A stretch of 64,000 nucleotides of DNA, from positions 13,392,001 through 13,456,000 of the forward strand of contig OX387606.1 of assembly GCA_947568835.1 (NCBI GenBank), read 5' to 3'. Source of the stretch: Protonemura montana. Lineage: Eukaryota; Arthropoda; Insecta; Plecoptera; Nemouridae. The notes below the pieces were generated by a model. That model was not told the origin of the DNA and ran no database searches. It saw only the letters and a program-made list of their open reading frames with translations. Below, piece by piece: positions 1 to 13,807 of this stretch. The stretch's first letter is position 1, and every line of letters starts with the position of its first letter. The position numbers were made by a program, and so were the translations under genes.

Positions 1-176
1 AACTTGGAAAATATTCTAAGGCCGAAGACGACCACGTGCTTAACGTCCCCCAATAAGTGACAGCTGACTCTGACAGCTCGTAATCCGCCCCACTAACCAA
101 AGCAACATGGCCACCGATCAACCCACCAATCAGTGACGCTGGTGATCAGTGGAATTTCATAAGCTCAATACAATCA

Positions 177-3123
177 ATGGCTGAAGCTGCGGTAGAAGAA
201 CCTGTAATTGCAAGATTATTTTTCTGTCATAAATGCAGCTCTGAAATTCCTAGGGTATTGCCGGTAAGATATTTCCTTCTATACACATTTCATTAAAATG
301 TCCATTTCGACCTTGCAGTGTCCATGTTGGCGACAGTCTAAGAATGAATTATTGGCCTTTCACAGCAGCATCCAACTCCTAAGTGGCAGGCCTGAAACCC
401 CTTGCCCCAATCTTTCACTTCAGTCAATGAAATTCAGTTTTGATAATCGCTGACTTCTCAGGGATAATCCCATGACATAAAAAAAACCTAAAGTTCATGC
501 ATGCCAACGCTCCATTATTTTATTGATCCCGTTTATTTAGCCAATACCTTTATGATTGCAGGACTACACCTGTCCGACATGCTACAGTGGATTTATCGAG
601 GAGTTAGAGACTCCACCAGAGAATGTCAGCGGTGAGAGCAGTATGGATGTTGAGGATGGTCCTGGAATGGATGTAAGTACCTTTTTTGAAGAAAATTGAT
701 TTTGGATTGGTTGATGCTTATCTTGAAACTAACTTACCTTTATTATTCATCACATACTACATATTTGTTACTGTTCATTCTACACATGAGTAATTTTGTA
801 TTTTTCATTTCATATAAGCTCCTCAACCAGCGTTTGCGTGAAGAGTTGAGCGAAATTATCTTAGGTGTGGGTGGGTTTGGTGCCGAGAGGCTACGAAGTC
901 ATCGTGGTAGAGATCGCGATGCATCGGAGACCCGACGGTCTGGAAGGTACGGCGGAATACTACCCAGGGAAAGGAATATTAGAAACAGGTGAGATCGGCC
1001 TTTTGACAAGGCGGGCTGCACTTATAGCAAGCATGAATCTTAACCCTCACTGTTTAGGTCGGCCAGTACTGGCACCGGTCGGCAAGTGGCACCTATAGAA
1101 ACGCTGATACAAGATTTCATCGTCAACTTGACTGGAGGAGGAGGAGGTGGAGGTGGCGGAGCAGTCTGGCAAAATGGTCGGGGACTCGGACGAGCAGGAA
1201 ATGCACCAGTGTAGGTGTATAAATTATTTCTAGGTATCATATGGGATCCATATTCTTCCAACAGCAGGGCTAATCTTGTGATCATAGACAAAAACGTTAT
1301 CAAATATCAGATATTTTTTTTATTAAAGTTTATTTGCTTGGAAGCTATTTTATGTCCCCTCAAAAGTCTATCTACCTAGTAAACAGATGTAAATCTGGCT
1401 GATACTTAAATCGCTGATGCATGCATATAATACAGTACTTTGGACCTTTCAGATATAACTTAATTAATGCTTCTCCATTCCAGCAGGTTCTTTTTGGGAA
1501 ATCCGGGAGATTACGCTTGGGGTCGGGAAGGGCTGGATGCTATTGTTACACAGCTTCTTAACCAGATGGATGGTGCTGGTCCACCTCCTCTAGCCAAAGA
1601 TAAGATAAAAGAAATTCCAGTTGTAGTTATCACAGAAGAGCAAGTCGGTAAGTAGCAACTTTTTCTTCCATTTCAGAAGTACCAGAGCCTACTGATGGCA
1701 ATACAGCAATGTAACATTAATATTCCTGTATTTTCTTGCAGGCAAAAGTCTGCAGTGCTCAGTATGTTGGGAAGATTTTCGTTTGGAAGAGCCCGTTCGC
1801 AAGCTGCCTTGTGAGCACGTTTACCACGAGAGCTGTATAATTCCCTGGCTGGAACTGGTAAGAACTATGTATATGTGTCTATACATGAAAAATATCGAGG
1901 CCTGCTATTTTCCAAGTGCCTAGTTTCCTTTTTATTTCCCTTGTCAGTAACATTCAATGCTATTACAATAGTATTATTTGATGGTTTAATCAAGGATCGC
2001 CCGGTTAATATGACATTTTCATTATCTAAGCAAACCATCTTAATTTCTCTATGCTGTCCATAATTTCTTTTACTGTTTTGTTCAATACTATTTTAACCAG
2101 CTTTCTAAAAACCCAATCCATTTTCCTGTTACCTTGCATTAAAGTTTATACTCCATTTTTGTCTTAAATTTTGCCATTTTCAGCCATGAATATGATCCAG
2201 GCTGTACTTAGAGAGTAATTTTTGTATTGTTGAGTTGGGTTCACCTTACCAAATGTTATCACAATATTTTTAATTAATTTCTTAGTTTACGGTGGTGGAC
2301 AATCGGCCGCAAACAACCTCACACAAGATTTTATATCTTTTGGCAATTAATTAATACAGCTTTAAAATAAGGGGGGATTTACTACTACTTTATTATGAAA
2401 AACTTGTGATGTTTCATCACCAGCCTCTGAAATCACTAAATAAATGTTCACACATTTTTTTTATTGTTCAAAATTTTGATAATCAAATTCACACTTATGA
2501 AGTAAATTACAATCTTCTCCACATTTCCTGTACTTTTTCCTCCCACTCTGTCATTATTTGCCTCACTTGGTAATAGAAACATTTCGTCTCTTTTTTGCAG
2601 CATGGCACATGCCCCGTGTGCAGGCAGAGTCTAAGCGAAGATGGGCAGGATGAACATCAGGCAAACTTGGGCGCAAATCCTATGAACGTTGGACCAAGTC
2701 TTGCTGCCTTATTTAGGTAACTAACCTTTTATGCACTAGTGTATCTACAAGATTTTTTACTAAATGTATCAAAAACTTTACTACCAGAAAGAAGTTAAGA
2801 TGATCACAACATACCTAGGGTACCGACATTAGAATAGGTCAAGTCTAATTTGTCTTCTGGATGTCTTTTTTTCTACAATTATTTAACTATCTTGTAACCC
2901 ATTCATAATTAATTGTTAAATTTTATCTTATAATGTGACATTTTCTATTTCTAGAGCTGCAAACCCTCCAACAACTGGTATCCGTAACTTGTCGTCCTCT
3001 TCTTCGACCTCCTCTTCTTCGTCGTCGTCTGGTTCGAATACGAGTGGAAATAATAGTAGTAGCAGTAGCAGTCGTAGCTCTCGCCCCTCGCCCGATTTCA
3101 ATATGGACCTGGAGTTTGATTAA
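177..3123 (+). CDS. RNF126: RNF126/RNF115-type RING-H2 E3 ubiquitin ligase, 8 exons, 361 aa
   Basis: Exons: 177-263, 562-672, 819-988, 1058-1210, 1484-1647, 1742-1857, 2601-2716 and 2955-3123; all introns are GT-AG and the total is 1086 nt. The N-terminus carries a zinc ribbon (C17/C20 and C33/C36), which in RNF126/RNF115 binds ubiquitin and BAG6. A Gly-rich stretch lies in the middle. The signature GNPGDYAWG then leads to a C3H2C3 RING-H2 finger: C234, C237, C252, H254, H257, C260, C271 and C274. The family transfers ubiquitin to mislocalised hydrophobic proteins and endosomal cargo in the cytosol; Drosophila Iruka belongs here. The Ser-rich C-terminus is low complexity. The start is the first ATG before the zinc ribbon. 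RNF126 and RNF115 arose as vertebrate paralogues, so the symbol means the shared ancestor type. The gene is convergent with MCM9. Confidence 0.93.
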
Positions 3124-4561
3124 TATCCTTGGCACTCCTTTAAGATGGCAAGAAATGCTGCAAAAAAATTTACAGTAACGAATGTGGTCAAAGAGCATTG
3201 GATGGGTAAGAATCATTTTGGCAACAGAAACCTTATCTATCTATATTGGGATGTTAACATTCCTCAGATAATGTACATAGATTTTAACTTGTACTTCTCA
3301 AGATTCTGTACAGTTAGCGGAGCTATTTCGTAAGTGGTTTGTTATAGTTTGCTAGGCAATGTATACATTTCAGTTCAAATTTCTATCCTATATATCTTCC
3401 CAAAATTTATGCTATATTTTTCGAATATTGTTTCATTTTTGATTGCTGTGTGGTACGTTGCGTCTAGGAGTTAGTGCCAACGTAGGGCGACTTCTTATCC
3501 TATAAACAAACCTGTGTGAAATTGATCTGGACCTGGACCTACCTAAATTAGTATCAGCTACATAGTCGTTGTATCTCTAAAGCTGTCTATGTATTCTTTT
3601 CACTTACAATAATTCATGACAAAGAATGTTTGTGACTGAGTAAACAAAGAAAGTTTGTGGTCTTCGGTAACTACACGTGAAATGGGTGAGATTGCCTGTT
3701 TAGAAGCACTTGATAAATCACTGTTATTTTGCACTGCACGCCATTTATATCAAGATTAAAAGTTGTCCACTAATTTCCTAAGATAAATATTTGAATAATA
3801 CATGCACTTGAAGAATATCTTAGTTGCGGTATGTTTGATGCAATTGATCTAGAGTTATTTTTTAAAGAGGTTATCTCTGCAATGTGCGTAACATCAACTT
3901 TTAAGCGTGTTGATTTGATGAGAGTTGATTACTATTCCCAGGTTTTCCATATCAAGTTTCAATCCTTAAATTATATAAGTTAAGTCAGGAGCCAAGATGT
4001 CAGAAACAGCAAAAGGCAACAGAAGCCAATGTGGAAATTTGAAACAACCTGTTTTGACTTATTATTAAAAAATCAAAACATAAAAAACAATTCATTTAGC
4101 ACTGTTAGCAAGGTTGACATTTTTGTAACCTGTGATCAAAAGATTTTTAATTTTTATACTAATTTCATGCAACAATAACGGGTAAAATATGAACTCATGA
4201 CTAGAGGTTTATTATTTGCCGCAACACAATTTTTGGCATTTTTTATTTACTAAATAATTATAAGCTATGCAAAACGCTGGTTCAAAATGAGTTAGACATG
4301 AACTCGTTTGAACACTCGAGCCCAGAAATTGTGTTTGTTTGACTCTTGTAAGAATATAAAAAGTATAAAATAAATTATAATCAACAGAAAAAATAACAAC
4401 TGGCTGCAGGGAGTTTGGTAGATTTGCCTAAACAGCTTCCTTTGATGCAATAGTAGTTCTCCTATAATTTTGGAAGTGATATTTGACGAGTACATTTTAT
4501 ACTGTAAAATGAAAAATATTACATATCTCATTTTTTATTAACATATTAAATTGGATAATAC
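3124..4561. other. Convergent 3' UTR/intergenic spacer between RNF126 and MCM9
   Basis: This AT-rich stretch lies between the stop codons of two convergent genes. On the plus strand ATTAAA at 3755-3760 is a possible poly(A) signal for the ubiquitin ligase. On the minus strand AATAAA is present at 4534-4539, very close to the MCM9 stop, and again at 4208-4213. No further coding potential was recognised. Confidence 0.5.
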
Positions 4562-7500
4562 TTACAAATCAAAATCAAAGTCTTCCAAATCATCGTCGTT
4601 AAAAATTTGGGAGCTGCTATCAGAAGTATGCTGCTGGCTACCATCTAAATTTTGTGAGGCTGACAGTTTCTTTCCATAGCTAATTAGGTCCTTAAACTTT
4701 GATAGGGGGCTCACGCCACTCACACTACGCACAATATTCTCACTCTGTATTTCGATGGGTTGTTCCTCAACTCCCAAAGACACCAGTGTCGTATCCTTAA
4801 TCGTTATTTTTTTGTAAGAAAACCGCTCCTTAAAACTCTGCAACCTATCTGACAAACCACTGCTTTTCGTAATCCCAGAGTCTGTACTTTTTTGTCCGTC
4901 CTTTTTATTCTCCACATCACCTGAGTTAACCGATTTGATTTGATTTTCTGCCACTCCATTTGACCAACATTTATCGTGTTCTTTCTTTTGTGATTTGGTT
5001 ATAGAATTTGCATTTAATGTTTTTGTGCTGCAATCAAAATAGGAGCTGTTGCTTCCTTGCTTGTTCAATCCGGGTGAGGTTGATTCATCGTTCCCTTTTG
5101 CATATTCGTCTAGGATCATTTCGATCATGGCATCTTCATCTAATTTGCTGTCATCATGCTCCTGGCAACCTTCTTCATCCATGATTTTGTCAGTTCCCTC
5201 ACCTTTCATCTTTCTCTTTGAGGATTTTAGTTTGGTCGTTGATGTATCTACTCTAGATCTGCTTCTGTTCTTCCTTGCTGGCGAAGGAGATTTGAATGCA
5301 TCGTTGTCGCTTGAATTGTCGGACATCACTTCAAACACTGCGTCTTCGGCAGATTTGCTGTGCTTAGGACTCGATTCCTTACACATTTTTCTTTTCTTTT
5401 TGGTTCTTGTACGCTTCCCAGTGCCGGCTTGAGTTTGCATGACTGTTTGACACGTATTTCTGTCCTTGGTTTTACGAATGTTTTGAAGAACTTCGCTCAA
5501 TTTTTCTGAGATAACTGCTGAAGTAGTGGGAGCATCGAACAGCCGGTTACTAGTCAAATTTCTTATTAGTACAGTTTCATTTTTTTCTTCGTCACCACTG
5601 TCACCGCTGTTTTCCCGATCATTTAGACGTAATAATTCTTCGTCTAGAATATCTGTCAAATCTAATCTCTGCAAAATCAGTTTGGCTGAAGAAAAAAACA
5701 CATGTTTTATTAATTATTTCCATAAAATAATCAAGAGGAAATGCAGAAAACTTCAAGTAATAAATTGAGTATCTTTGCCTATGGGTAGCTGCACGCACAA
5801 TTGCTTCCGACTTTCAAACTTTATCAAGTTTTACAGAGCCTTAAATTACCTTGAGTTCTGTATTCCCCAATCGGATCGTCAGGAAAGGTAGTGTGTAGAG
5901 CGCTGATACCCGGAATCAATGACGAGCCTTGCATTGAAGACTCAACCAAACAGACAGAAACAATTGCATCTTGTACCATTACTTCTTCGCGGAACATCAA
6001 CCTGGCATGTGCTTGAGCCAATCTGGAGAGAACAGGATTATGAGATGGATGAAAACTTTCAGTTAATTTGTCATTATTTAAAATGAGCCAGTCTGTATCC
6101 TGCTCAGACCTAACATCTGTCCTGAGGTACTGATACCAAGACTAACTGATAGTCACTCAAAGCATAACTTCAAATTTTGAGAATAAATTATCTTTCATTA
6201 ACATAGCTGTGCTTCAGCAAGGATAAAGCTTGGTAAAAATTTATTACGAGTGGAAATATTTTTTACCGAACGATGCTCTCGAGGAGCCTGACGGTGGTTC
6301 GAGCTGCGTTGCGATTGTCTGATGCCCGTTGCGCTTGGTAGTACTGGCTCAGAATGGTGTTTGCCGAATGTGTCATGATAGGCTGAAGAGTTTTTATGAT
6401 GCAAAAGTACGACTGCAGCTTTTCTAGGCTCCACAAATCGTCAGCACCATTGATATTGCTATTCTGCTCAAACTCTTTGATTGGATCTTTATCTTCAAGA
6501 ATGAATCCAGAAACTAGCCTGTGGAAAAAAGTGCCTAGGTCATAACCTTTTTGACACAGTACATACAGAAGAAGCTTGGTCTAAAGAAAGTAAATGCATT
6601 TTAACAGGTGATGCCTGTCTCTTTCATGGCAGTTATGAACCATGCCACAAAGAGTTAATACTGCTACTGGTTACATTTATTTACGTACAATCCAGAGGTG
6701 GCTTTCTGGAATTTAATTGTGAATTACGACAATGAAACAAAAAAAATTTAAAAAACAAATCATTTTTCTCATGAATTGGTTTGATAGAACAGGTGCAGAG
6801 ATACATACCGATCCCAATCTTCATTATAAGTGTCCAAAAGTACCATAACCAGGTCAAATCGGCTCAACAGAGGACTCGCAATAGCAATATTGACGCTCAG
6901 AGATTGCGACCGGTCGTATTTCCCCTTCGGATTGGTCGCAGCCAGAATGGTACAGCGTGTGTCGAGTTTGCAAACAAGGCCTGCCTTGGCAACGCTTATA
7001 GTCTGCTGTTCCATCGCCTCGTGAATGCTCGTTCGGTCGTGCTCTCGAATCGAGCTGAACTCGTCGATGCAACAGATCCCACCATCAGAGAGAACTAGGG
7101 CCCCAGCCTCCAGCTGCCATTCGCCATTTTCCTGCCGCATAAAGTAAGCAACTGTTTAACATGCCTAGCTGCTTGTACCAAAATGAAATCCCATTGAAAA
7201 AAAAATACCTTCACCTGTGATAAACTAACAAATACTTGTTACTCTACTGTGGATCATTAGACTTTGCTTAGCATTCAATAGTCAATAATCATCAGTAATA
7301 AAGTGTTCAATGCATGTGGGCTTATGCAATCAACCTACTATTTATTTATAGTCTGTCAATATCCCCACTTCGAGATCTTAAGGGTGTTAAGGGTGATCTT
7401 AAGATCTTAATAGGTGTTGACAGGAATTTAACTAACCAGCTTAACACAATCTGTTGATGACACCCGTACAAGGTTTAACCCAAAAAAGATGCACATATGT

Positions 7501-10500
7501 TAACAATTTGGAATTTTTGTATAAAAATAATTCAATAATGATCAATTAATTCAATAATGATCCAAAAATGGTAATAATTCCATAAATTCTGTCGGGGGGC
7601 ACCAACTCCACCACCACCTACACCAGTTAGTTTTGCAGCACTTCACCACTGATAACTATTTTAATGATTGATTTGTGGTGTTTAAAGACACACTGTTTGG
7701 CAACTGACCCTGTGGCACTGGTCTAATTGTGTCGATGAATGAGCGGATGATGATGAACCTAACATTGCATAGAAGGGAGGAGGGGAAACTTGGTGCCTAC
7801 TCTTGTCGAAGAGCACCAAGGCGACCACCAGCTTAACGTCCCTTCCGAAGGACGGTACAACTCGAACAGCAGGATTACTCCACAAATACATTTCGTCGAG
7901 AGGTTGATAAGCAAGGCGACTGAAGTTGCTGTGCTAACTTGCATCCCTCCAACCTCTCTCTCAAACAGAACTGGTCATGTGTATGATGGTCACCCATCCT
8001 TTACCTGACTCAGTGTTGCTTAACTTCGGTGATCTCATGAGAACCGGTGTTTCCAACACGCCAAACCGTTCGGTAACCATTTAAAAACAGTTTATATTAT
8101 AGCAGCGATGGTCTTAATTGCCTTCATTGCCAGTCACTAGACTGGCTCGTACACTCACTCGCACTGCTGAGACAGTTAGGCCGGCAGACGTGGACCCAGC
8201 GCCGGTCGTGAACACCGAGCGAGGGCAGACACGGGCGGCAAAACGGAGAAGGTGGGACTTGCCAGTTCCAGGATCACCGACCAGCAACATGTGCGACTCA
8301 CCACGAGTACGTATTCCCGAAGCATCAACGCGTTGTACGCCTCCAGAAATTATCACTGCCAGCGCGAGCTTCACGATGTACAGTCCGTACACCTGCACGT
8401 GGGAAGAACAGTGTTTATTTTTGGGTCTTTTGGGTTTGTTTTGCTGGGAAATACTAGATTGTATGCAGTGTTTTGGTCTACCGAAGAGCTATCTCCTTGG
8501 GATTGCTAAATGGTGTACAGAAATTTAAAACTGTTATCATTGATTTTTCGGAGGTTTTGCGAGCTGTTGGTGTAGGTTTTAGTGGTTTTCAGTAATTGCT
8601 ATATTTTAAAGGGTTTTGAGTCCTAAAGAGGACTTCATTTCGGTACAGATCGCTACACCATATCCAGGGTGAGACTGTCTTCACAAAACTATATCATGAA
8701 AATAGATGCACAACCTACTTGTGGGCAAAATGATGCAATGATAAGATTTCTGGCAGCAAGACGCTGATGAGAGTTAACTTCCCAATAATCGGTAAATTCG
8801 TCTCTGGCCTCTTTTGTAATCAGCACGGTGGATCCTTGGTCGTTGCAAATCTGCACGTGGTTAGCTTTTAGCACCAGCTCAACGTCACTACGATTTCCAA
8901 CGCTTAAAGGGTGCCAGCGCCTCATTACGGTACCACTGGGAAAAGATAACAGTTTTAAGTGTTATATTCAAATGTTACCTATGATTCCTACTCAATATTG
9001 CTAAGAAGCACAATACTAGAGAAGTTACGTAAGAAGTTAAGTTCGGTTTTATAACTACTCTGAAATTGTTAGACCACCAAAAATTTGGTGATTGGTGTGG
9101 CGATCATATTACAATCGATGCATCTTCAACTGACAGACTGACATCAATTTATTACCAAACATTATTATAACATGCTTTAACAGCAGAGGCATTTCAGAGT
9201 AATTGGTACTTTATGTTCTCTGGTGAGGAAAGAACACGATTGTTTTTATTTTTTTTATTTGAAACATACTCACCACACTACTACATCATCTCCCGGCTTC
9301 ACAGAGCCTGCCAAATCGTCTTCTAGCGTAACCCACATTGAGCGCGGTATTGTTCCGACTTTCAACTTTGCCATTTGCTCTTGGATTTTGATCTCTTGAT
9401 AGTCTTTGTAATTTTTATGCTCAACAGTAGTGACAACAGTAAAATTTGTTCCACGGCATTCATCTTCTGGATTTTTACATCGAGTTGGTGAAGCAAATAT
9501 GTAGAATTGTTCATATTCTGCATTTATGGTGTTGACATGTTTACATTTAGTGCATAAATAGGCCCGTCTGAATTCTAGCATCTTTGAAGCTGTTGTCCGT
9601 ACAATAGTCCCAGTAACTCGTAAAAAGTTGTTGATGTCATCGTTGCGAGGAAAAGTGGTTCGGTGAAGTTCAGGACAGACTGGCAAAGCTGGAAAGATTT
9701 TTTTCTTTTAAGAATGAAGATTATTATCCATTGCATGCTTTTTATCCATAATACCCAAGATTTAATTGCAAAGTAAAGTGTTATTAGAAACTTTCTCACC
9801 TGTCATACGAGCATGCACATGTATTTTTAAAGTCCGTGGTCCACTCGTATCTTTTAAAAGTTCTGTTTTCAACAAGTGGTTTTGGGCATCGACCAGCGCT
9901 TTGTCACAAATTGGCAAGCAATGGTCTGCATTGGATAAAATCCCATCTCCTAGAGCCGTACTCTCCTCGAAAAGAGTCACGAAACTAAAAAAAAATATAT
10001 ACATATATATATTATCATGTTTACTCTTAGGCCCTAGTTGCAATGTATAAGTGTGTAGCGGGGTAGTTGGTAATCCGAACAAAATATAACCTATATAAAA
10101 CCCACACCCTCGAGATAGGGGCTGGGGTAAACAATCCAGCAAAGCTGGCATAGGAACGATAATACAGGGAGTTCAGACCACCACTTGGTAGCACAGCTTA
10201 ACAATATGAAATATTTATTTCAATGCTGATTGATGGCAGAGTCATTGGTAGCCAGTGGAGCGGTGAAATATATGGGCTCAATACGGTAAATCAAGAGAAG
10301 AACACACTTACTTAACAGTAATAGAAGAATGCTTAGTATCGTCTTCCAGTTCAAGAATTGTAAGTAAATCCCCTCGATGGTGTGATAGTGCATATTCTCT
10401 AAACATATCTGTAAAATATTAACTCTTAAACATAACCCTAAACAAACAATGGATCGAAATTTAGCATGCATTAAGATACTTTAAGAAGATAATTTAATTC

Positions 10501-10545
10501 TAGAAAGAATATACCTTGAAGTTTATTGTCTTCATTCGAACCCAT
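4562..10545 (-). CDS. MCM9: MCM9 DNA helicase, 10 exons, 1016 aa
   Basis: Exons in coding order: 10545-10515, 10408-10312, 9984-9800, 9688-9274, 8935-8719, 8392-8159, 7131-6809, 6518-6267, 6022-5850 and 5685-4562. They total 3051 nt with phases that join cleanly. The protein has the MCM N-terminal domain with a zinc-binding region (CTKCKH, then a CKNPEDEC pair) and an AAA+ core. The core shows Walker A GDPGTGKS (354-361), Walker B CCIDEF (413-418) and an arginine finger in SPLLSRFD (R484). The helicase core and winged-helix part end near residue 650. About 370 residues of charged, probably disordered tail follow and end in an acidic-aromatic [13 protein letters not shown]9 forms a hexamer with MCM8 for homologous recombination and fork repair in the nucleus. 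SPxxSRFD context, ATNPKG and [10 protein letters not shown] favour MCM9 over MCM2-8. Intron 6 holds a SINE. Confidence 0.95.
7668..8076 (-). mobile_element. 5S rRNA-derived SINE, copy 1 (in MCM9 intron 6)
   Basis: On the minus strand the head (about 8076 down to 7984) reads like 5S rRNA. It contains GATCACCGAAGTTAAGCA, then GGATGGGTGACC, the internal control region of 5S genes. A body of about 300 bp follows, with GGGACGTTAA and a tail ending in CACCACAAATCAA. The flanks AACTATTTTAAT and AACCATTTAAAA look like a decayed target duplication. The element is intronic and in the same orientation as MCM9. Confidence 0.8.
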
Positions 10546-13073
10546 TTCCGATTGAGAGTTATGTCACTAAATATATTGCTGCGTTCATGGATTCTTTAAT
10601 AGATACATTCTTCAAAAAGCCACATTGCAATTTCGCGCCATTTTTTGACGAACAAACATGTACAAACATTCAAAAAGACTAGTTACCAAAAGAGGGCACT
10701 TTTATAAGTATAAAGGTACATTCGCATTCGTTCATACAACGAAAGTGTAGCAATTGAAAAGAATTTTAATCATTTCACTCCACTGAAGTTTGCAATTATT
10801 TAACACAGCACACTCACAGCACCAATAAAAAGAATTACCACACTTTGGAGTAGTTTTGCCATGGGACTTCCATTCTAATCACAAGTAGTAAGTAAAATTA
10901 TGATGGTTCAGTGGGTTAGAAGAAGCTCAACACAGAGTTGAAGAATTTAGTCAAACTAGCCCAGTCTTCTTTGAGGAATTTCCAACCATTTGAAACTGCT
11001 ATATTAATTCCAGGTGAGATCGCTAAATTTACTCCATAAACTCATAGTTTTAATGACTATGGTTAGAGACTGAAAGTGAACAAGAGAATACGAACACATC
11101 GTCTCTTTTGCATCATCCCAGCTCTGATAATATTAAAGATTGGAGTCTTTAATTGCCAACGGAACTCAGTCCCGGCGACATTTACTGCATCGACTGGTAA
11201 GATTAAACCTCCGGTGAAAATTGCTCAAGATCACTTCAAAAATTTGAATTTAATATCAAACATATCATCCATCAAGAGACTTTTACTCACTGTGATAAGC
11301 ACCTATATGCACGTTACCCGATTTCAGTAATAAAAATTAGCAGTACCTAAAAGAAAATTACTACCATTTTTACTCAGTTGAAACTTAAGTAAGAACGATC
11401 AAGTACAAGGAAAAATATAAATATTATAAATATTTTGTTTTGCATTAAACCATGTGAAACACAAACAAAAATACAAGCAAAATCGACATCAGATCGTCAA
11501 ACTGAACCTTCTTCCAGATCTCGTCAACAGATCCACTTGTGTCCTTAAAGAGGATCTGCGAGCCATTATTCTGGATTTCTGGCACCAGAACACGAGGCAG
11601 ATGCTTTTCCCCAATGCCGATGCGACCGTCGTTGTGGAACTGTATGGACTGGCATTAATCACCGTCTGCATCCGAAGCCAGTATCAGAAGGTGTTCAACA
11701 CTGCTCTATGCTACCACAAGCCTGAAACATGAATCAAGCAGTGTGAATCAAGCCTTGATTTTCTGTATTGTTAAGGGTATGCTAGAAAGTCTGCAAAATA
11801 ATTTTGTAAGCATTCTTGTTTGGGATTGAGGAAGGAAATGAAGTTAGCAAACACTCAGAAAGATCCAGAAAGAAACCCTACAGAAAAATGGTCAGGAATC
11901 TGGAATAATGTCTGCATATCTGAATTATTTTGTTTAAATGTATGAGTTAACTTTGTTAAAAGAGTGAGGGGGACGTTTAAGCGGCTTATCTTTGACTTTT
12001 TCCAAGGAGGTTTGCTTGATAGTAATAAAGGGTGTAGGTAATCAAATGTACTCTGCTAAAAGTGTAGGACATTTTCATCAACATTTTTCTCCTTGCTGAA
12101 CAGGGCAAGAAGTGGCTAAGTTTTATTCCGTCGTAAACTAGCTTCATGGTAAACTTGCGCAAAAATTATCTCTCCTCCCTTTCATCCTTTTTTCCCTTTA
12201 TCCTTTAGTTATCTCCATCAACTAACCCCCTCCCCCTTGACTTAACACACACATTCCAAAACTCTTTCTCTCTAAAAACAAACCTTACGTAACAATTTAA
12301 AATGCCCAAAATCAAAATCCTACTCCCAAACTCGTTGTAGACCGCAAATCTCCTTGACAACTGTAAAAGCTTTGCCCTTTGCCGACAGCGCGGCTATTGC
12401 ATCGCCGCTGGAAGGATAATATGTAGATGCGTCTGTGGGTACACCGGTTCTCTTGAGATCATCGACGTTAGTTGTCTACTTCCAAGTTTATCTCCTTATC
12501 CTAATGTCGATAATCTTATCAGCAGTGCATGATTTTAATGGCTATTATCCTGCCAACTGGTCTAAGCTTGTAAACGCTTATGATTTTACGATTTTTATCA
12601 AATTAATTTGCATGATTAGATTCTATTCTGAAAGCAGATTTTGGCCGATGCCGGATCAAAGTTTTCGGACGTCGGATAGCCAAGCTATCGGAAGTCAAAG
12701 TAGAATACGGAGATTTCTTTTATGGTCGAAATCAGCAGGTTTTCATTGCACGTGCTTTTTTTTATACTTGGCGTCGACTCGAGGCTAGCGATAACGCCCC
12801 GGCTTTTACCAAAAACTGAAATTTCCTGTGGTCTTGTTTGCTACTCAGTTATTTTTTATTTTACCCTATGGGGTCGTCACACTAAGCCATCAAATATGTG
12901 AATTTTGGCTCATTTTCAAAACCTCACCCCGTCGAAGATTTTCAAAATATCAAAATCTGATAAGATAGAAACCATAGACACACTTTTCCTCTATACACTC
13001 ATTTTTTGCAGATTTTTTCGAGTAATTTTAGACCCCCAAAAGTGTGACCGCGTGGACCTCTGCTCGCATACAC

Positions 13074-13335
13074 TGTGCTGGGTCAGGTATTGGATGGGTG
13101 ATCATCATACTCATTACCAGTTCTGTTCGGGAGAGAGATCACAGGGAAAGTGGTTAGAGGTGCATGCGTCTTTCTCATCAACCTCTCGATAGTATGGATT
13201 TTTGGAGGAATCCTGATTTTGGCATTATACCGTCCTTTGGAAGGTACGCTAAACCGTTGGTCCCCTTTGTGCTCTTCGACAGGAAGGTTACTTGCCACAC
13301 CGGGTTTCCCATCGGGCCTCCTAGCAAGCATATCA
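13074..13335 (+). mobile_element. 5S-derived SINE, copy 2, 5'-truncated
   Basis: Plus-strand copy that begins inside the 5S-like head (GGTATTGGATGGGTGA) and continues through the shared body, including ACCGTCCTTTGGAAGG and GTGCTCTTCGACAGGA. The first half of the 5S-like head and the tail are missing. The body is clearly related to the copies at 7.7, 13.8 and 29.0 kb. Confidence 0.7.
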
Positions 13336-13541
13336 CGGAAATCAACAACTAAAAAACGGATCCTCCCGAGCCTAACATCAAGAACTTACTAGCATTTCAT
13401 TTTAGAACATAACATATACATAGTTGTCAGGCAGGTAAAATTTGCAAAAGACTCTGAATAGTACCAACATATACAAAATAAAATTCTATAAAGGGCAGGA
13501 ATTTGGCGGTGGAATGAGTGTCCAGACTCCAGCGTCAGGTG

Positions 13542-13620
13542 CAGTGGCGTAACTAAGTAACCCTGGGCCCGGGGGCAAGATTTTTCGTTGGGCCCCCTCC
13601 CCCCCTCCCCTCCCGCACAC
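13542..13620 (+). mobile_element. Isolated hAT-type terminal repeat
   Basis: CAGTGGCGTAACTA followed by GGGCCCGGGGGCAAG and a C-rich stretch matches the usual ends of non-autonomous hAT elements. No matching opposite end (a CACTG-terminated inverted copy) was found downstream, so this is a truncated element or a solo end. The right border is uncertain. Confidence 0.45.
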
Positions 13621-13807
13621 CACAAAGAAAGAGGTCTGAAAAAAATTAACATTTCTAATGTTTCTGTCATTTATATACTTTCACTTGCGAGTGCTGAAAA
13701 ATATTCTTAAAAAATATCTAGTTACTAGAAATAAACGATTCTTTGCGATTAAGTAATTAATCGAGATCACCGAAAGTGATCCAAGGTGAAAAATGACATA
13801 TAGTTGT

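Noticed and set aside
1-60. CTTAACGTCCC near the left edge as a SINE fragment
   Set aside because: The match to the SINE body is only about 11 bases and the neighbouring body sequence is absent.
2923-3216. Minus-strand ORF rich in Arg/Thr opposite RNF126 exon 8
   Set aside because: Antisense shadow of the Ser-rich coding exon.
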